Source: Yersinia massiliensis CCUG 53443
GTDB lineage: Bacteria; Pseudomonadota; Gammaproteobacteria; Enterobacterales; Enterobacteriaceae
Assembly: GCF_000312485.1 (NCBI RefSeq)
Contig: NZ_HE997645.1
Span: forward strand, 62,001-126,000
DNA: 64,000 nt
Reading direction: 5' to 3'
Shown: one piece after another, positions 21,044 to 30,658 of the stretch
Layout: each line of letters opens with the position of its first letter
Numbering within the stretch: the first letter of the stretch is position 1
Notes under the pieces: model-generated
Told to the model about the DNA's origin: nothing
Seen by the model: the letters and a program-made list of their open reading frames with translations, nothing else
Database searches by the model: none
Translations under genes and position numbers: made by a program

Positions 21044-21140
21044 AAAAAAAAACCTACGCATCTGCGTAGGTCGGTGCAAATAAAAAACTGGCTTTTAACA
21101 CACAGCGTATGTTGATTACTCACCAATTAATACCTCTGGG
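21044..21140 (-). ncRNA. omrA: OmrA/OmrB-type small regulatory RNA
   Basis: On the minus strand the sequence starts CCCAGAGGTATTAATTGGTG, nearly the conserved 5' seed region of E. coli OmrA and OmrB, and ends with stem ACCTACGCA / TGCGTAGGT followed by nine U. A likely -10 (TATCCT) sits 6 bases before the start. It is between aas and galR, where E. coli has omrA and omrB in tandem; here only one copy is seen. In E. coli these RNAs are induced by OmpR and, with Hfq, repress outer membrane protein and curli mRNAs. The middle differs fully from E. coli, as expected for this family. Confidence 0.88.
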
Positions 21141-21268
21141 ACAGTCAGGATATCCGTTTGTGAGACGCCACAGCCAGCGAGCAATCGAAACATTTGCGTG
21201 CAAAGTGTAACCAGTGGTGAACATTGTCAGCGTAGCGAAAAGGTTTGTAATTCATTGTCGTACAAGCC

Positions 21269-23530
21269 CTATTCACTCAATGTGACTTCGACCAGGCAAC
21301 TCATCGCATTCGGCCCTTGAGTCAACCTCGAGGTCCCAATATCCAACGTCAACACATTAGGATTACCTGATTGTTCAACTTGGTGCTGTTTGCCACCAAA
21401 ACCGAGATCAAACCAAGCACCGGTCGCCATCAATACGACGCCTCGTGTCACTCCATCAGTAATACGCACGCCCGCGAGGCATCTGCCCCGTAAGTTACTG
21501 ACCTGCACCTGACTGCCCTCGGTAATCTGGCGGCGAGCGGCATCTTGTGGATGCATATAGAGTGTTTCACGGCCAGCGGTTTTATTCCCCTGAGCCAAGG
21601 GGGCGGGATCAAGTTGACTGTGCAAACGATCGGCCGGTTGAATTGAGATCAAATGCAGTGGCCACTGCTCGGCCTCGGGAGCACCTAGCCATTCGACTGG
21701 CGGCTTCCACTCAGCATGTGGCGCAAAATCGGCATATTGATAACCGGCGATTTTCTCACTGAATAATTCAATCTTGCCACTGGGGGTTTGCAATGGGTGC
21801 AACTGCGGATCTTCGCGGAAGCTATCAAAGAACACGAATTCTTTTTCCGGCGCTGGCAAGTCAACATGACCCCGTTGCCAAAATGTCTCAAAATCAGGCC
21901 ATTCAACCCCATGAGGCTGTTGAGCTACGCCACATTCTTGGTAAATATGTCGAATCCACGCCATTTCATCGCGACCTTCGGTAAAGGCGTCACGATAACC
22001 TAGCCGTTCAGCCAGATCGGCGAATATATCAAAGTCGTTGCGGGCTTGATGTTGCGGTGCAATCGCCTGATGCATCGCCAAAACATAGCGATCTCTCGAT
22101 GACCCACCAATATCATTACGTTCTAGCGAACTGGTGACCGGCAGCACGATATCGGCCATTTTAGCCGCTGGCGTCCACCAGATATCCTGCACAATGACCG
22201 TGTCAGGTTTTTGCCACCCTTCCACCAACCGATTGAGCTGTTGATGGTGATGGAATGGATTCCCACCCGCCCAATGCACTAAATGAATATCGGGGTAGGT
22301 GTGGGTTTCCCCCTGAAATTGATATGGCTGCCCCGGTTGCAGCAGCATGTCACAAATCCTTGCCACCGGAATGGCCAGCCCAGATGGATTTTTGCCTACC
22401 GGCATCATGGGTCCAGAGGTGTCTATACGCGGGTTACCGACCCCATTCATGGAGCCATGCCCAAAGGAGAATCCCCCACCCGGCAACCCGACTTGCCCTA
22501 ACATCGCCGATAACGCAATTACCATCCAGTAAGGCTGTTCGCCACGATGGGCGCGCTGCACGGAATAGGAGCAGGTCATAAAACTGCGCACACCAATCAG
22601 TTGTTGTGCTAATTGAGCGATTCTCGCGGCAGGAATACCGGTTATCTCACTGGCCCACTCTGGCGTTTTAGCCACACCATCATTGATGCCACGGATATAA
22701 TCCGCTAATTGCTCATAGCCGACACAATGGCTCGCCAGAAAAGATTCATCCTGCGCATCAACGCGTTGAATCTCATAAGCCAGTGCCAGCATCAACGCTA
22801 CATCAGTATTTGGACGAATAGGTATCCATTCTGCATTCACAAAATCAGGACAATCATCCCGCATCGGACTGATGTTAATGACGGGTGTGCCCTTTTGCGC
22901 CAGTTTCTCTAACCACGGTTTCAGGGAATGTTCCGCTGAACCGCCGGAAGAAACTTGAGCGTTCTTCAGTGCCAAACCGCCAAAGGCAATAAACAATTCG
23001 CAGTGCTCAACGACACTCGGCCATGACGTTACTCTGCCGGTCAGTGGGGTAAAAGTGCCAATGACATAGGGCAAGAAGAACTGCGCGGATCCCCAACTGT
23101 AATTGCCCATTTGGTCAACACCACCACCGCCGCCGAAATAGAAACGCCGAACTAATGAGCGCGCATGATGTAAACGCCCAGCAGAAGACCAGCCGTAAGA
23201 ACCGGTAAATAGCCCAGAAGGGCCATAGCGATCCCTGACTCGCCGATTTTCTTCTGCGACTAAATCCAGCGCAACATCCCAATCCACCTCGACAAAATCT
23301 TCTCGCCCACGCAGTGTACGGTCACTTTTTTCCCGTTGTTGCAGCCATGAGCGACGAATGGCTGGCTTACGAATACGTTTATCGGAATAAACCATCGGCG
23401 TGATGGATTCCAACAGTGGCGAAGGGTTTGAATCATCGGCAAAGGGTTCACAACGGATCAACTTGCCATCTTCAACGACAGCAGTATAAGCGCCCCAGTG
23501 GGCAAGCTGGGGGTAACGGGTGATGGTCAT
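21269..23530 (-). CDS. Molybdopterin S/N-oxide reductase, BisC-like
   Basis: A 753-residue bis-MGD molybdoenzyme of the DMSO/TMAO/biotin sulfoxide reductase family. It shows SGLFTGSYGWSSAGRLHHA (the region of the molybdenum-ligand serine), long spans similar to E. coli BisC (PMVYSDKRIR region, MLGQVGLPGGGFSFGHG, ERNDIGGSSRDRYV) and a C-terminal MGD-binding domain. There is no Tat signal and no N-terminal iron-sulfur cysteines, so it is probably cytosolic, reducing biotin or methionine sulfoxide or a similar oxide. It could equally be called torZ/bisC-like; the substrate cannot be read from sequence. It sits between the sRNA and galR, where E. coli lacks such a gene. Confidence 0.85.
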   Translation of the reverse strand: MTITRYPQLAHWGAYTAVVEDGKLIRCEPFADDSNPSPLLESITPMVYSDKRIRKPAIRRSWLQQREKSDRTLRGREDFVEVDWDVALDLVAEENRRVRDRYGPSGLFTGSYGWSSAGRLHHARSLVRRFYFGGGGGVDQMGNYSWGSAQFFLPYVIGTFTPLTGRVTSWPSVVEHCELFIAFGGLALKNAQVSSGGSAEHSLKPWLEKLAQKGTPVINISPMRDDCPDFVNAEWIPIRPNTDVALMLALAYEIQRVDAQDESFLASHCVGYEQLADYIRGINDGVAKTPEWASEITGIPAARIAQLAQQLIGVRSFMTCSYSVQRAHRGEQPYWMVIALSAMLGQVGLPGGGFSFGHGSMNGVGNPRIDTSGPMMPVGKNPSGLAIPVARICDMLLQPGQPYQFQGETHTYPDIHLVHWAGGNPFHHHQQLNRLVEGWQKPDTVIVQDIWWTPAAKMADIVLPVTSSLERNDIGGSSRDRYVLAMHQAIAPQHQARNDFDIFADLAERLGYRDAFTEGRDEMAWIRHIYQECGVAQQPHGVEWPDFETFWQRGHVDLPAPEKEFVFFDSFREDPQLHPLQTPSGKIELFSEKIAGYQYADFAPHAEWKPPVEWLGAPEAEQWPLHLISIQPADRLHSQLDPAPLAQGNKTAGRETLYMHPQDAARRQITEGSQVQVSNLRGRCLAGVRITDGVTRGVVLMATGAWFDLGFGGKQHQVEQSGNPNVLTLDIGTSRLTQGPNAMSCLVEVTLSE

Positions 23531-23767
23531 GGCTATCTCAGGCGATTAAATAGATCATAACCGTAGCATTCATCGAGCCATTAAACCAAAGCACAATTTT
23601 GACTAAAGATAATCCTTTGGTACTAAGACAAGTGCCACCGACCGGACACATCAAAAATGCGGAAAGCAACCACGAATATGCCTATTTTTCCTTTCTTGAG
23701 TTTTTTCTTACTAAGTTGCGATCATCCCCTCTTGCGGGCAAGACTGTTTTCCGCAAAACTGAGTAAT

Positions 23768-23779
23768 GTAAGCGATTAC
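23768..23779. promoter_or_regulatory. GalR/GalS-type operator in front of galR
   Basis: GTAAGCGATTAC fits the gal operator core GTAA-N-CG-N-TTAC exactly. It ends 22 bases before the galR start, which suggests autoregulation. Other LacI-family members bind related sites, so the bound protein is inferred from position. Confidence 0.65.
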
Positions 23780-23801
23780 CCTGAAAATCTCTGGAAGAAA
23801 A

Positions 23802-24818
23802 ATGGCCACTATTAAGGATGTTGCCAAGCTGGCGGGTGTTTCCGTCGCGACGGTATCTCGTGTTATCAATAATTCCCCTAAGGCCAGCGAAGCATCACGT
23901 ATGGCGGTATGTAGCGCCATGGAGCAGTTGCAGTATCACCCCAATGCCAATGCCCGTGCACTGGCCCAGAAATCCACAGAAACTGTCGGCATGATTGTTT
24001 CTGATGTGTCCGACCCCTTCTTTGGTTCGATGGTTAAAGCGGTAGAACAAGTGGCTTACGCCACCGGTAATTTTCTGCTCATTGGTAACGGTTACCATGA
24101 TGAAGAGAAAGAACGCCAAGCCATCGAGCAGTTGATCCGCCACCGCTGTGCTGCGCTAGTGGTACATGCCAAAAAATTATCCGATGAAGAATTGACGTCC
24201 TTAATGGAGCAGATCCCCGGCATGGTGCTGATCAATCGTACCCTCCCTGGCTTTGAGAGCCGCTGTGTCGCATTAGATGACCGCTACGGCGCGTGGTTGG
24301 CAACCCGACATTTGATTCAGCAAGGGCATAAACGGATAGCCATAATTTGCTCCAATCACCAGATTTCCGATGCCATTGATCGCCTGCAAGGTTATTTGGA
24401 TGCATTAAAAGAGTTTGATATCGCTGTGGATGACCGCTTAATTTCTTACGGTACGCCGGATGAGATAGGGGGGGAGCAAGCCATGACCGACCTGCTCGGT
24501 CGTGGTAAGCACTTCACCGCAGTCACCTGTTATAACGACTCAATGGCCGCTGGCGCGCTATCGGTACTGAGCGATAACAGTATTGAAGTGCCACAAGAGA
24601 TCTCACTGATCGGTTTTGACGATGTTTTGATCTCGCGCTATTTACGCCCTCGATTGACGACCATTCGCTACCCGGTAGTGGCGATGGCGACACAAGCCGC
24701 CGAGTTAGCATTGGCGCTGGCCAACCATACTCCGTTGCCCGAGATCACCAATATGTTTAGCCCGACACTGGTGCGACGCCATTCTGTTGCCAGCCCGCAA
24801 GCAGCAACAGATGACTAA
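23802..24818 (+). CDS. galR: Galactose operon repressor GalR
   Basis: GalR is a LacI-family repressor that releases gal operators on binding galactose. The 338-residue protein has the DNA-binding helix-turn-helix TIKDVAKLAGVSVATVSRVI, the hinge NANARALAQ and a periplasmic-binding-protein-like sugar domain. It is nearly collinear with E. coli GalR, including LIRHRCAALVVHAK and NMFSPTLVRRHS. A gal-type operator lies just upstream. It converges on lysA with only 32 bases between and no clear terminator. Confidence 0.96.
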   Translation: MATIKDVAKLAGVSVATVSRVINNSPKASEASRMAVCSAMEQLQYHPNANARALAQKSTETVGMIVSDVSDPFFGSMVKAVEQVAYATGNFLLIGNGYHDEEKERQAIEQLIRHRCAALVVHAKKLSDEELTSLMEQIPGMVLINRTLPGFESRCVALDDRYGAWLATRHLIQQGHKRIAIICSNHQISDAIDRLQGYLDALKEFDIAVDDRLISYGTPDEIGGEQAMTDLLGRGKHFTAVTCYNDSMAAGALSVLSDNSIEVPQEISLIGFDDVLISRYLRPRLTTIRYPVVAMATQAAELALALANHTPLPEITNMFSPTLVRRHSVASPQAATDD

Positions 24819-24850
24819 GTCGCGCTGATCTAGAGGCTCGAATCGCGCTG

Positions 24851-26113
24851 TTACATCATTTCTAAGGCAATCAGTTCTTCGATGGTTTGCCGGCGGCGGA
24901 TCAAACGTGGCTGCCCTTGTTCAAATAGCACTTCGGGCAAGAGCGGTCGGCTGTTGTAGTTAGAGGACATCGACGCGCCATAAGCGCCAGTATCGTGGAA
25001 CACCAGATAGTCACCGATTCGGGCTGCCGGTAACGCACGAGTTTCTAGCCCGCCTCCCGCTTCCTGAGTGAAAATATCACCTGACTCACAAAGCGGGCCA
25101 CCGACCACTGTCTCAATCAACGCTTCTGATGCTAATGAACGCCCGTCTGCTGGCAACAATGAAATATGATGGTAGCTACCGTACATCGCTGGGCGCATCA
25201 AGTCGTTAAAACCCGCATCCACCAAGACGTAGTGCCGGCTGCCCATCTCTTTCACTGCCCGTACTTGCGCAATGAGCACGCCGGATTCTGCCACCAAAAA
25301 CCGGCCCGGTTCAATTTCAAGGCTGACGGGATGGCCCAGATGCGCGGCGATACGCTCGCGGGCGTTGTTCCATAAGCCGTAATAATGCTCGGTATCAATC
25401 TCGTCACCACCGAACTCATAAGGGATCGACAAACCGCCCCCTGCCGAAATGGCGCTGATATCCTGCCCCAAGCTAATGACCTGCTCGACCATGGCGTCAC
25501 AGACTTGCTCTAGATGTTGATAGTCAACACCAGAGCCAATATGCATATGAATACCCACTAAGGTTAAGCCGTATTGCGTCACTTTCTCGATAGCTTGTGG
25601 TAGGTCTTGATACCAGATGCCATGTTTACTGTTTTCGCCGCCGGTATTGGTTTTCTGGCTGTGACCATGACCAAAACCAGGATTGATACGCAACCAAACT
25701 GGGTGACCAGGTGCCTGTTGGCCCAATTGATCCAGCATGTCGATTGATCCTGCATTCACCGGGATGTTTAATTCCGTCACTCGCATTAATGTGGCCTGAT
25801 CCAACAGATCGGCGGTAAACACGATTTCAGCGGGTTCCAGCCCCGGTTGGAACCCAGCCACTAACGCACGTTCAATCTCACCGAGCGAGACAGAGTCCAC
25901 CTTGACACCCTGCTCACGCATCAAACGCAGAATATGAATATTCGAACAGGCTTTCTGGGCAAAACGAATTACATCAAAATTCCGTAATTGATTGATACGT
26001 TGAGCAATAATATCGCCATCATAGGCCCACACTGGGCAACCAAAACGCTCAGGTAAAGCGATCAGATTTTGGGCAGTAAGCGCCGAAGAAGAGTCGTTAA
26101 GTGCGCGTGGCAT
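24851..26113 (-). CDS. lysA: Diaminopimelate decarboxylase
   Basis: LysA decarboxylates meso-diaminopimelate to L-lysine, the last step of lysine synthesis. It is a 420-residue PLP enzyme with an alanine-racemase-like barrel. The PLP lysine is K54 (FAQKACSNIH), with HMHIGSGVDY and the substrate-binding GGPLCESGD also present. It is divergent from lysR with 169 bases between, where LysR is expected to activate lysA. I see no lysine riboswitch in this leader. Confidence 0.97.
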   Translation of the reverse strand: MPRALNDSSSALTAQNLIALPERFGCPVWAYDGDIIAQRINQLRNFDVIRFAQKACSNIHILRLMREQGVKVDSVSLGEIERALVAGFQPGLEPAEIVFTADLLDQATLMRVTELNIPVNAGSIDMLDQLGQQAPGHPVWLRINPGFGHGHSQKTNTGGENSKHGIWYQDLPQAIEKVTQYGLTLVGIHMHIGSGVDYQHLEQVCDAMVEQVISLGQDISAISAGGGLSIPYEFGGDEIDTEHYYGLWNNARERIAAHLGHPVSLEIEPGRFLVAESGVLIAQVRAVKEMGSRHYVLVDAGFNDLMRPAMYGSYHHISLLPADGRSLASEALIETVVGGPLCESGDIFTQEAGGGLETRALPAARIGDYLVFHDTGAYGASMSSNYNSRPLLPEVLFEQGQPRLIRRRQTIEELIALEMM

Positions 26114-26282
26114 AGGGTTTTCCTAATAATTTGGTCAATCAATAAGTTGGGCGAAAAGAGCGATTTCGCTGATACCGTATTATTAACAATCACGTTCTTG
26201 TTAGGAAAATATCTATTTAGCCTGAGTCTATTCATTTATGATATGGATTAGCTTATTCAGTCGCCTAATCAGGAGCTATGCG

Positions 26283-27221
26283 ATGCCTGCCATCTCTCTA
26301 CGACAAATCGAAATTTTTCATGGTGTGATGACCACCGGTAACCTGACTGAAGCAGCGGCACTCCTCCAGACATCACAACCGACGGTTAGCCGTGAGTTGG
26401 CCCGCTTTGAGCAGTTGGTGCAATTAAAACTCTTTGACCGTGTGCGAGGCCGCCTTTACCCCACCGTGCAAGGCTTGCGGTTATTTGAAGAAGTGCAGCG
26501 CTCTTATTACGGCCTTGATCGCATCCGTCAAGCCGCAGAGGGGATTCGCCAATTCCAGCAAGCCCAACTGTCGATTGCCTGCTTGCCCGTATTTTCTCAA
26601 TCACTCCTTCCTGCGGTGTGCAAACCCTTCATTGAAAGCTATCCGGAAGTGAGTCTGAGTGTGATCCCGCAGGAATCACCGTTATTGGAAGAGTGGCTTT
26701 CCGCTCAGCGCCATGACTTAGGGCTGACCGAGAATACCCAAACCCCCGCAGGGACATTACGCCATGCACTGATGACCGTGAACGAAGTCTGCGTCTTGCC
26801 CAGCGACCATCCATTGCGGGAAAAATCAGTGCTGACACCACAAGATTTCCAAGGCGAAAATTTTATCAGCCTCTCGGTGACGGACAGTTATCGTCAATTG
26901 TTGGATAATCTGTTTGCTGAGCAAGGGATTAACCGCAGGTTGGTACTTGAGACTCATAGTGCCGCATCTGTTTGCGCCATGGTACGAGAAGGGGTAGGAG
27001 TCTCAATCGTTAACCCATTGACGGCATTGGATTATATCAATAAAAGTACTGATAACGGCGTCTGTGTACGCCCATTTAGCGTCGAAATACCTTTTACCAT
27101 CAGTTTGATACAACCGATACATCGACCCTCATCGACTTTGGTAGAGATATTTATCGAGCATCTGAAACAACAAGCAATCACCTTCCAACAACGATTGGCC
27201 GCGGTGATTGCTCATCAATAG
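26283..27221 (+). CDS. lysR: LysR, activator of lysA
   Basis: The founding LysR-type regulator: it activates lysA in response to diaminopimelate and is repressed by lysine. The 312-residue protein has the N-terminal winged helix (SLRQIEIFHGVMTTGNLTEA, QTSQPTVSRELA) and a long stretch identical to E. coli LysR around LSIACLPVFSQS and ESPLLEEWLSAQRHDLGLTE. I chose the ATG at 26283, 7 bases after AGGAG; an ATG just before it is out of frame, and an upstream in-frame start would add 15 non-family residues. Confidence 0.95.
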   Translation: MPAISLRQIEIFHGVMTTGNLTEAAALLQTSQPTVSRELARFEQLVQLKLFDRVRGRLYPTVQGLRLFEEVQRSYYGLDRIRQAAEGIRQFQQAQLSIACLPVFSQSLLPAVCKPFIESYPEVSLSVIPQESPLLEEWLSAQRHDLGLTENTQTPAGTLRHALMTVNEVCVLPSDHPLREKSVLTPQDFQGENFISLSVTDSYRQLLDNLFAEQGINRRLVLETHSAASVCAMVREGVGVSIVNPLTALDYINKSTDNGVCVRPFSVEIPFTISLIQPIHRPSSTLVEIFIEHLKQQAITFQQRLAAVIAHQ

Positions 27222-27240
27222 TCAATTTACACTGACTTAA

Positions 27241-28401
27241 CTAAGCTGCCGTCACCTTACCCGCTCGCGCGCGGGAAAAAGTAAACAGGCACAGCAATAA
27301 TCCGACAGCCGCGAGTGCAGCCGCCGCCAGCGGAACGGCCGTCAGACCTAGGCCGCTGGCAATGACCACGCCCCCCACCCACGCGCCTAAAGCATTACCG
27401 ACATTAAACGCAGCGATATTGAGCGTCGAGACTAAATTAGGCGCTTTTTTGCCATAAGTGACCACATTGATTTGCAAAGCGGGTACCGCCGAAAATGCCG
27501 CCGCCGACCAGAGGAACAACGTCACTTCTGCGGCGATGAGAGAATAACTCGTCCAACTGAATAGTGCTGAGAACACCGCTATCAGCAGGAAGGTCATGGT
27601 TAAACTGACGGATAAACGCCAATCTGCTAAGCGCCCCCCGACAATGTTCCCCAGCGTTAGTCCCAACCCCATCAACAATAATGTCCAACTCACGCCATGC
27701 TCGGAAACCTGCGTCACTTCGGTCAAGATAGGCGCAATATAGGTAAAGAGCGCAAACATGGCGGCAGCAAAAATAACCGTCATCAACAGTGAGAGCCAAA
27801 TGCCACCGCCACGCAACGCCGCTATCTCCTTACGTAACTCAGTCGGAGCCTCTTCCTGAGTGGCGGGTAATTTACGATAAAGCGCGACCAGTGAGATTAA
27901 GCCGATGAACGAAACCACCCAGAAGGTTGAGCGCCAACCAAAGGCTTGCCCCAATGCCGTTCCCAACGGCACACCCAGCACATTGGCAAGGGTCAAACCG
28001 GTAAACATCAGTGCCACCGCAGAAGCCCGTCGATTGGGTGCCACCAGATTGGACGCCACCACAGCACCAATCCCAAAGAATGCCCCGTGGCACAAGGCGG
28101 TAATCACCCTCGCCAACATCAGGAAATCGTAACTGTATGCCAGTGCACACATCAGGTTACCGATAATAAAAATCACCATTAAGAGCAATAGTGTCTTTTT
28201 ACGCGGCAACTTAGCCGTCAGAACCGCCATAATTGGCGCGCCAATCGCGACCCCTAGTGCATAACCACTGATTAACCAACCGGCGGTTGGAATCGAGATG
28301 TGTAAATCACCTGCCACCTGAGGCAATAGCCCCATAATGACAAACTCGGTCGTCCCAATCGCAAAAGCACTCAGTGCTAATGCCAATAGCGCAACAGGCA
28401 T
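27241..28401 (-). CDS. MFS drug/sugar exporter, YdhP/AraJ-like (DHA1)
   Basis: A 386-residue major facilitator with about 12 membrane segments. The DHA1 features GTTEFVIMGLLPQVA in segment 1, the RK-rich loop 2-3 (LTAKLPRKKTLLL) and the segment 5 motif FTGLTLANVLGVPLGTALGQ are present. It resembles E. coli YdhP and AraJ; the substrate is unknown. It converges on lysR after only 19 bases. A 353-base gap lies upstream. Confidence 0.85.
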   Translation of the reverse strand: MPVALLALALSAFAIGTTEFVIMGLLPQVAGDLHISIPTAGWLISGYALGVAIGAPIMAVLTAKLPRKKTLLLLMVIFIIGNLMCALAYSYDFLMLARVITALCHGAFFGIGAVVASNLVAPNRRASAVALMFTGLTLANVLGVPLGTALGQAFGWRSTFWVVSFIGLISLVALYRKLPATQEEAPTELRKEIAALRGGGIWLSLLMTVIFAAAMFALFTYIAPILTEVTQVSEHGVSWTLLLMGLGLTLGNIVGGRLADWRLSVSLTMTFLLIAVFSALFSWTSYSLIAAEVTLFLWSAAAFSAVPALQINVVTYGKKAPNLVSTLNIAAFNVGNALGAWVGGVVIASGLGLTAVPLAAAALAAVGLLLCLFTFSRARAGKVTAA

Positions 28402-28754
28402 AATACAAGCTCCCAGTCAGACAATATCTTCCCACCATAGATAGCGGGCAGATCAAATTATTGCCGTCATTATTCATTGACCGGCATGAGGTAGTGAATC
28501 GTAGAAGTCGTGAGAAAAGCTGTTCAATTGCTGAATATCGCAGCAGTAATCCGATAAAAATGCATTATTATTTTTTTGGCTCGCTAAATAGCAATAGCAT
28601 GAGTTGAGGAATAATAACCAGTAATGAACAGGGTGATAAATAGCATGATCATTAAACGTTAGCTATTCCTCTCGGTAACTCAATGAAATAATGATTTTTT
28701 CTGACTGATTATTGATGATAAAAATATGTTTTAGAATGTAACTGCACTTCACAC
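28402..28754. other. Non-coding gap, nothing recognised
   Basis: 353 bases between the MFS gene start and the end of the LysR-type gene. AT-rich, with no open frame of note, no clear hairpin and no repeat. It must hold the promoter of the MFS gene near 28402-28480. Confidence 0.5.
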
Positions 28755-29651
28755 TCAAGTTGGCAAAGGATGAGTGGCAAACCATTCCACTAAGAAATCC
28801 AACATTGTTCTTAATGTTGCTGGCATTTGCCGACGTGAAGTATAGATGCCGTAAATGCCCATTGCCTGAGGCTGATAATCAGGCAATAACTTTATGAGTT
28901 CTCCACGAGCAATATAAGGTGCAACAGAGTAGCTGGGTTGCAACGTGATACCTGCTCCCTCTAACGCACCGCTCAGTAGCACGACGGACTCATTGGCACT
29001 TAGATTCCCACCGACGGCAACCGAGGATTTAGCGCCCTGCTGGTCAAAATGCCACAAACTCTTGCCGAAATAGGAATAGGTCAGGCAGTTGTGTACCGCC
29101 AGATCATGAGGATCTCTTGGGATTCCCTTGGCGGCTAGATAAGCAGGTGAAGCGCAAACAACGGAATGACAAATCGCGAGTGGCCGAGCGATTAAATTTG
29201 GATCGAGCTCATTGGTAATGCGTAGCGCCAAATCAATACGTTCTTCGACTAAATTGACGGTGCGATTATTCATCTGCAAATCAACCGCGACCTGCGGATA
29301 GCGACGTAAATAATCGGTAACGGCAACAACCAACGCACTTTGTCCAAGCGATTGAGAGCAACTAATACGTAGTAAACCCCGTAAATCATCGTTTTCCAGC
29401 CCAACAGTGGCATTCATATCCTGCGCGAATTCCAACATCCGTCGGCAACGTTCCAGTGTTGCTTCCCCTGCATGAGTCAAACTCAACTTTCGCGTTGTTC
29501 GATGCAGCAAACGTACTCCCGCCCATTGCTCCATCTGTGCCAGATAACGGGTCACCATCGCCCGTGACATCTCCAATGCCTCGGCTGCGGCAATCATACT
29601 GCCCCGCTCTACAATCGCGACAAAGACTTCAGCGGCGGTGATTCTATCCAT
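28755..29651 (-). CDS. LysR-family transcriptional regulator
   Basis: A 298-residue LysR-type protein of the CrgA/YafC-like group: winged helix AEVFVAIVERGSMIAAAEAL and MSRAMVTRYLAQME, then an effector domain with CSQSLGQSALVVAV and RPLAICHSVVCASPAYL. It is divergent from the MBL-fold/DsbA-like gene pair with 106 bases between, the usual layout of a LysR regulator and its targets. That it controls these genes is inference; the ligand is unknown. Confidence 0.85.
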   Translation of the reverse strand: MDRITAAEVFVAIVERGSMIAAAEALEMSRAMVTRYLAQMEQWAGVRLLHRTTRKLSLTHAGEATLERCRRMLEFAQDMNATVGLENDDLRGLLRISCSQSLGQSALVVAVTDYLRRYPQVAVDLQMNNRTVNLVEERIDLALRITNELDPNLIARPLAICHSVVCASPAYLAAKGIPRDPHDLAVHNCLTYSYFGKSLWHFDQQGAKSSVAVGGNLSANESVVLLSGALEGAGITLQPSYSVAPYIARGELIKLLPDYQPQAMGIYGIYTSRRQMPATLRTMLDFLVEWFATHPLPT

Positions 29652-29757
29652 TATTAGCTCGATTTACGCAACAAACAATTGCTCATTATCGGGTTTTTCT
29701 CTCGATATATGCAATCTATTATCTCTCCCACACCCAGACACTCTCAGGACAAATCAC

Positions 29758-30645
29758 ATGTTTAAGAAATCGTTACTACAAATCAGCTTCGCCAGCATGG
29801 CTATTTTCGCAGCAGCATCAACCGTTCATGCGGCTACGCCATTGAAAATGGAAGTCTACAATCCCGGTGAAAAAAGTGTTTTCCCCGTGTCATCAGAGAT
29901 AATCAGCGGTAAAACAGAAGTTGCCTTAATTGATGCTCAGTTTCAGCGTAACGACGCCGAAGCATTGGTGAAGAAAATCCAGCAAAGTGGTAAGAAACTA
30001 ACCACCATTTATATCAGCCAAGCTGACCCTGACTTTTATTTTGGTTTAGACGTGATCACTAAAGCTTTCCCACAAGCCAAGGTGCTTGCAACACCACAAA
30101 CCATCGAAGAAATTGAGGCGACTAAAGCAGGTAAATTGGCTTATTGGGGGCCGATTTTGAAAGAAAATGCACCGGCTAAAGTGATTGTCCCACAACCGCT
30201 GCAAGGTAAGAGTTTCACTATCGATGGAGAACGTATTGAGGTAGAAGGTTTGGACGGTCCGTCACCTGAAAAAACCTTTGTTTGGATCCCTTCATTAAAA
30301 GCGGTTGTTGGCGGGGTCATGGTCTCTGGCAATATCCATTTATGGGTTGCAGACACTCAAACACCTGAGTCACGCCAACATTGGCTGACAACATTGGAAA
30401 AAATCAAAGCCTTAAAACCGGTCACGGTCGTTCCGGGTCATTATCTGGATAACGCACCGCAAACATTGGCCTCAGTGACCTTCACTCAAAACTATTTGAC
30501 CACGTTAAATGCTGAGCTCCCTAAAGCGAAAGATTCCGTTGAACTGATTGCGGCAATGAAAAAGCATTATCCTGAACTGAAAGATGAATCTAGCCTGGAA
30601 TTGAGTGCCAAAGTTTTGAAAAATGAGATGAAATGGCCACAGTAG
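29758..30645 (+). CDS. Exported metallo-beta-lactamase-fold protein with lost zinc ligands
   Basis: A 295-residue protein with a Sec signal peptide (MFKKSLLQISFASMAIFAAA, cut near VHA-AT) and an MBL-like fold: an early strand EVALIDAQF, then the place of the H-x-H-x-D-H metal motif occupied by QADPDF at residues 88-93, and a late PGH at 226-228. Only the aspartate of the first motif remains, and no middle histidine motif is clear, so zinc binding as in beta-lactamases is unlikely. The ATG at 29758 has AGGA 8 bases upstream; an upstream in-frame start would bury the signal peptide. Probably co-transcribed with the CxxC protein downstream. Confidence 0.8.
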   Translation: MFKKSLLQISFASMAIFAAASTVHAATPLKMEVYNPGEKSVFPVSSEIISGKTEVALIDAQFQRNDAEALVKKIQQSGKKLTTIYISQADPDFYFGLDVITKAFPQAKVLATPQTIEEIEATKAGKLAYWGPILKENAPAKVIVPQPLQGKSFTIDGERIEVEGLDGPSPEKTFVWIPSLKAVVGGVMVSGNIHLWVADTQTPESRQHWLTTLEKIKALKPVTVVPGHYLDNAPQTLASVTFTQNYLTTLNAELPKAKDSVELIAAMKKHYPELKDESSLELSAKVLKNEMKWPQ

Positions 30646-30658
30646 TCGCCACTAGAAT

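Noticed and set aside
26114..26282. Lysine riboswitch in front of lysA
   Set aside because: The gap is too short for one with two divergent promoters and no L-box features were seen; LysR control is expected.
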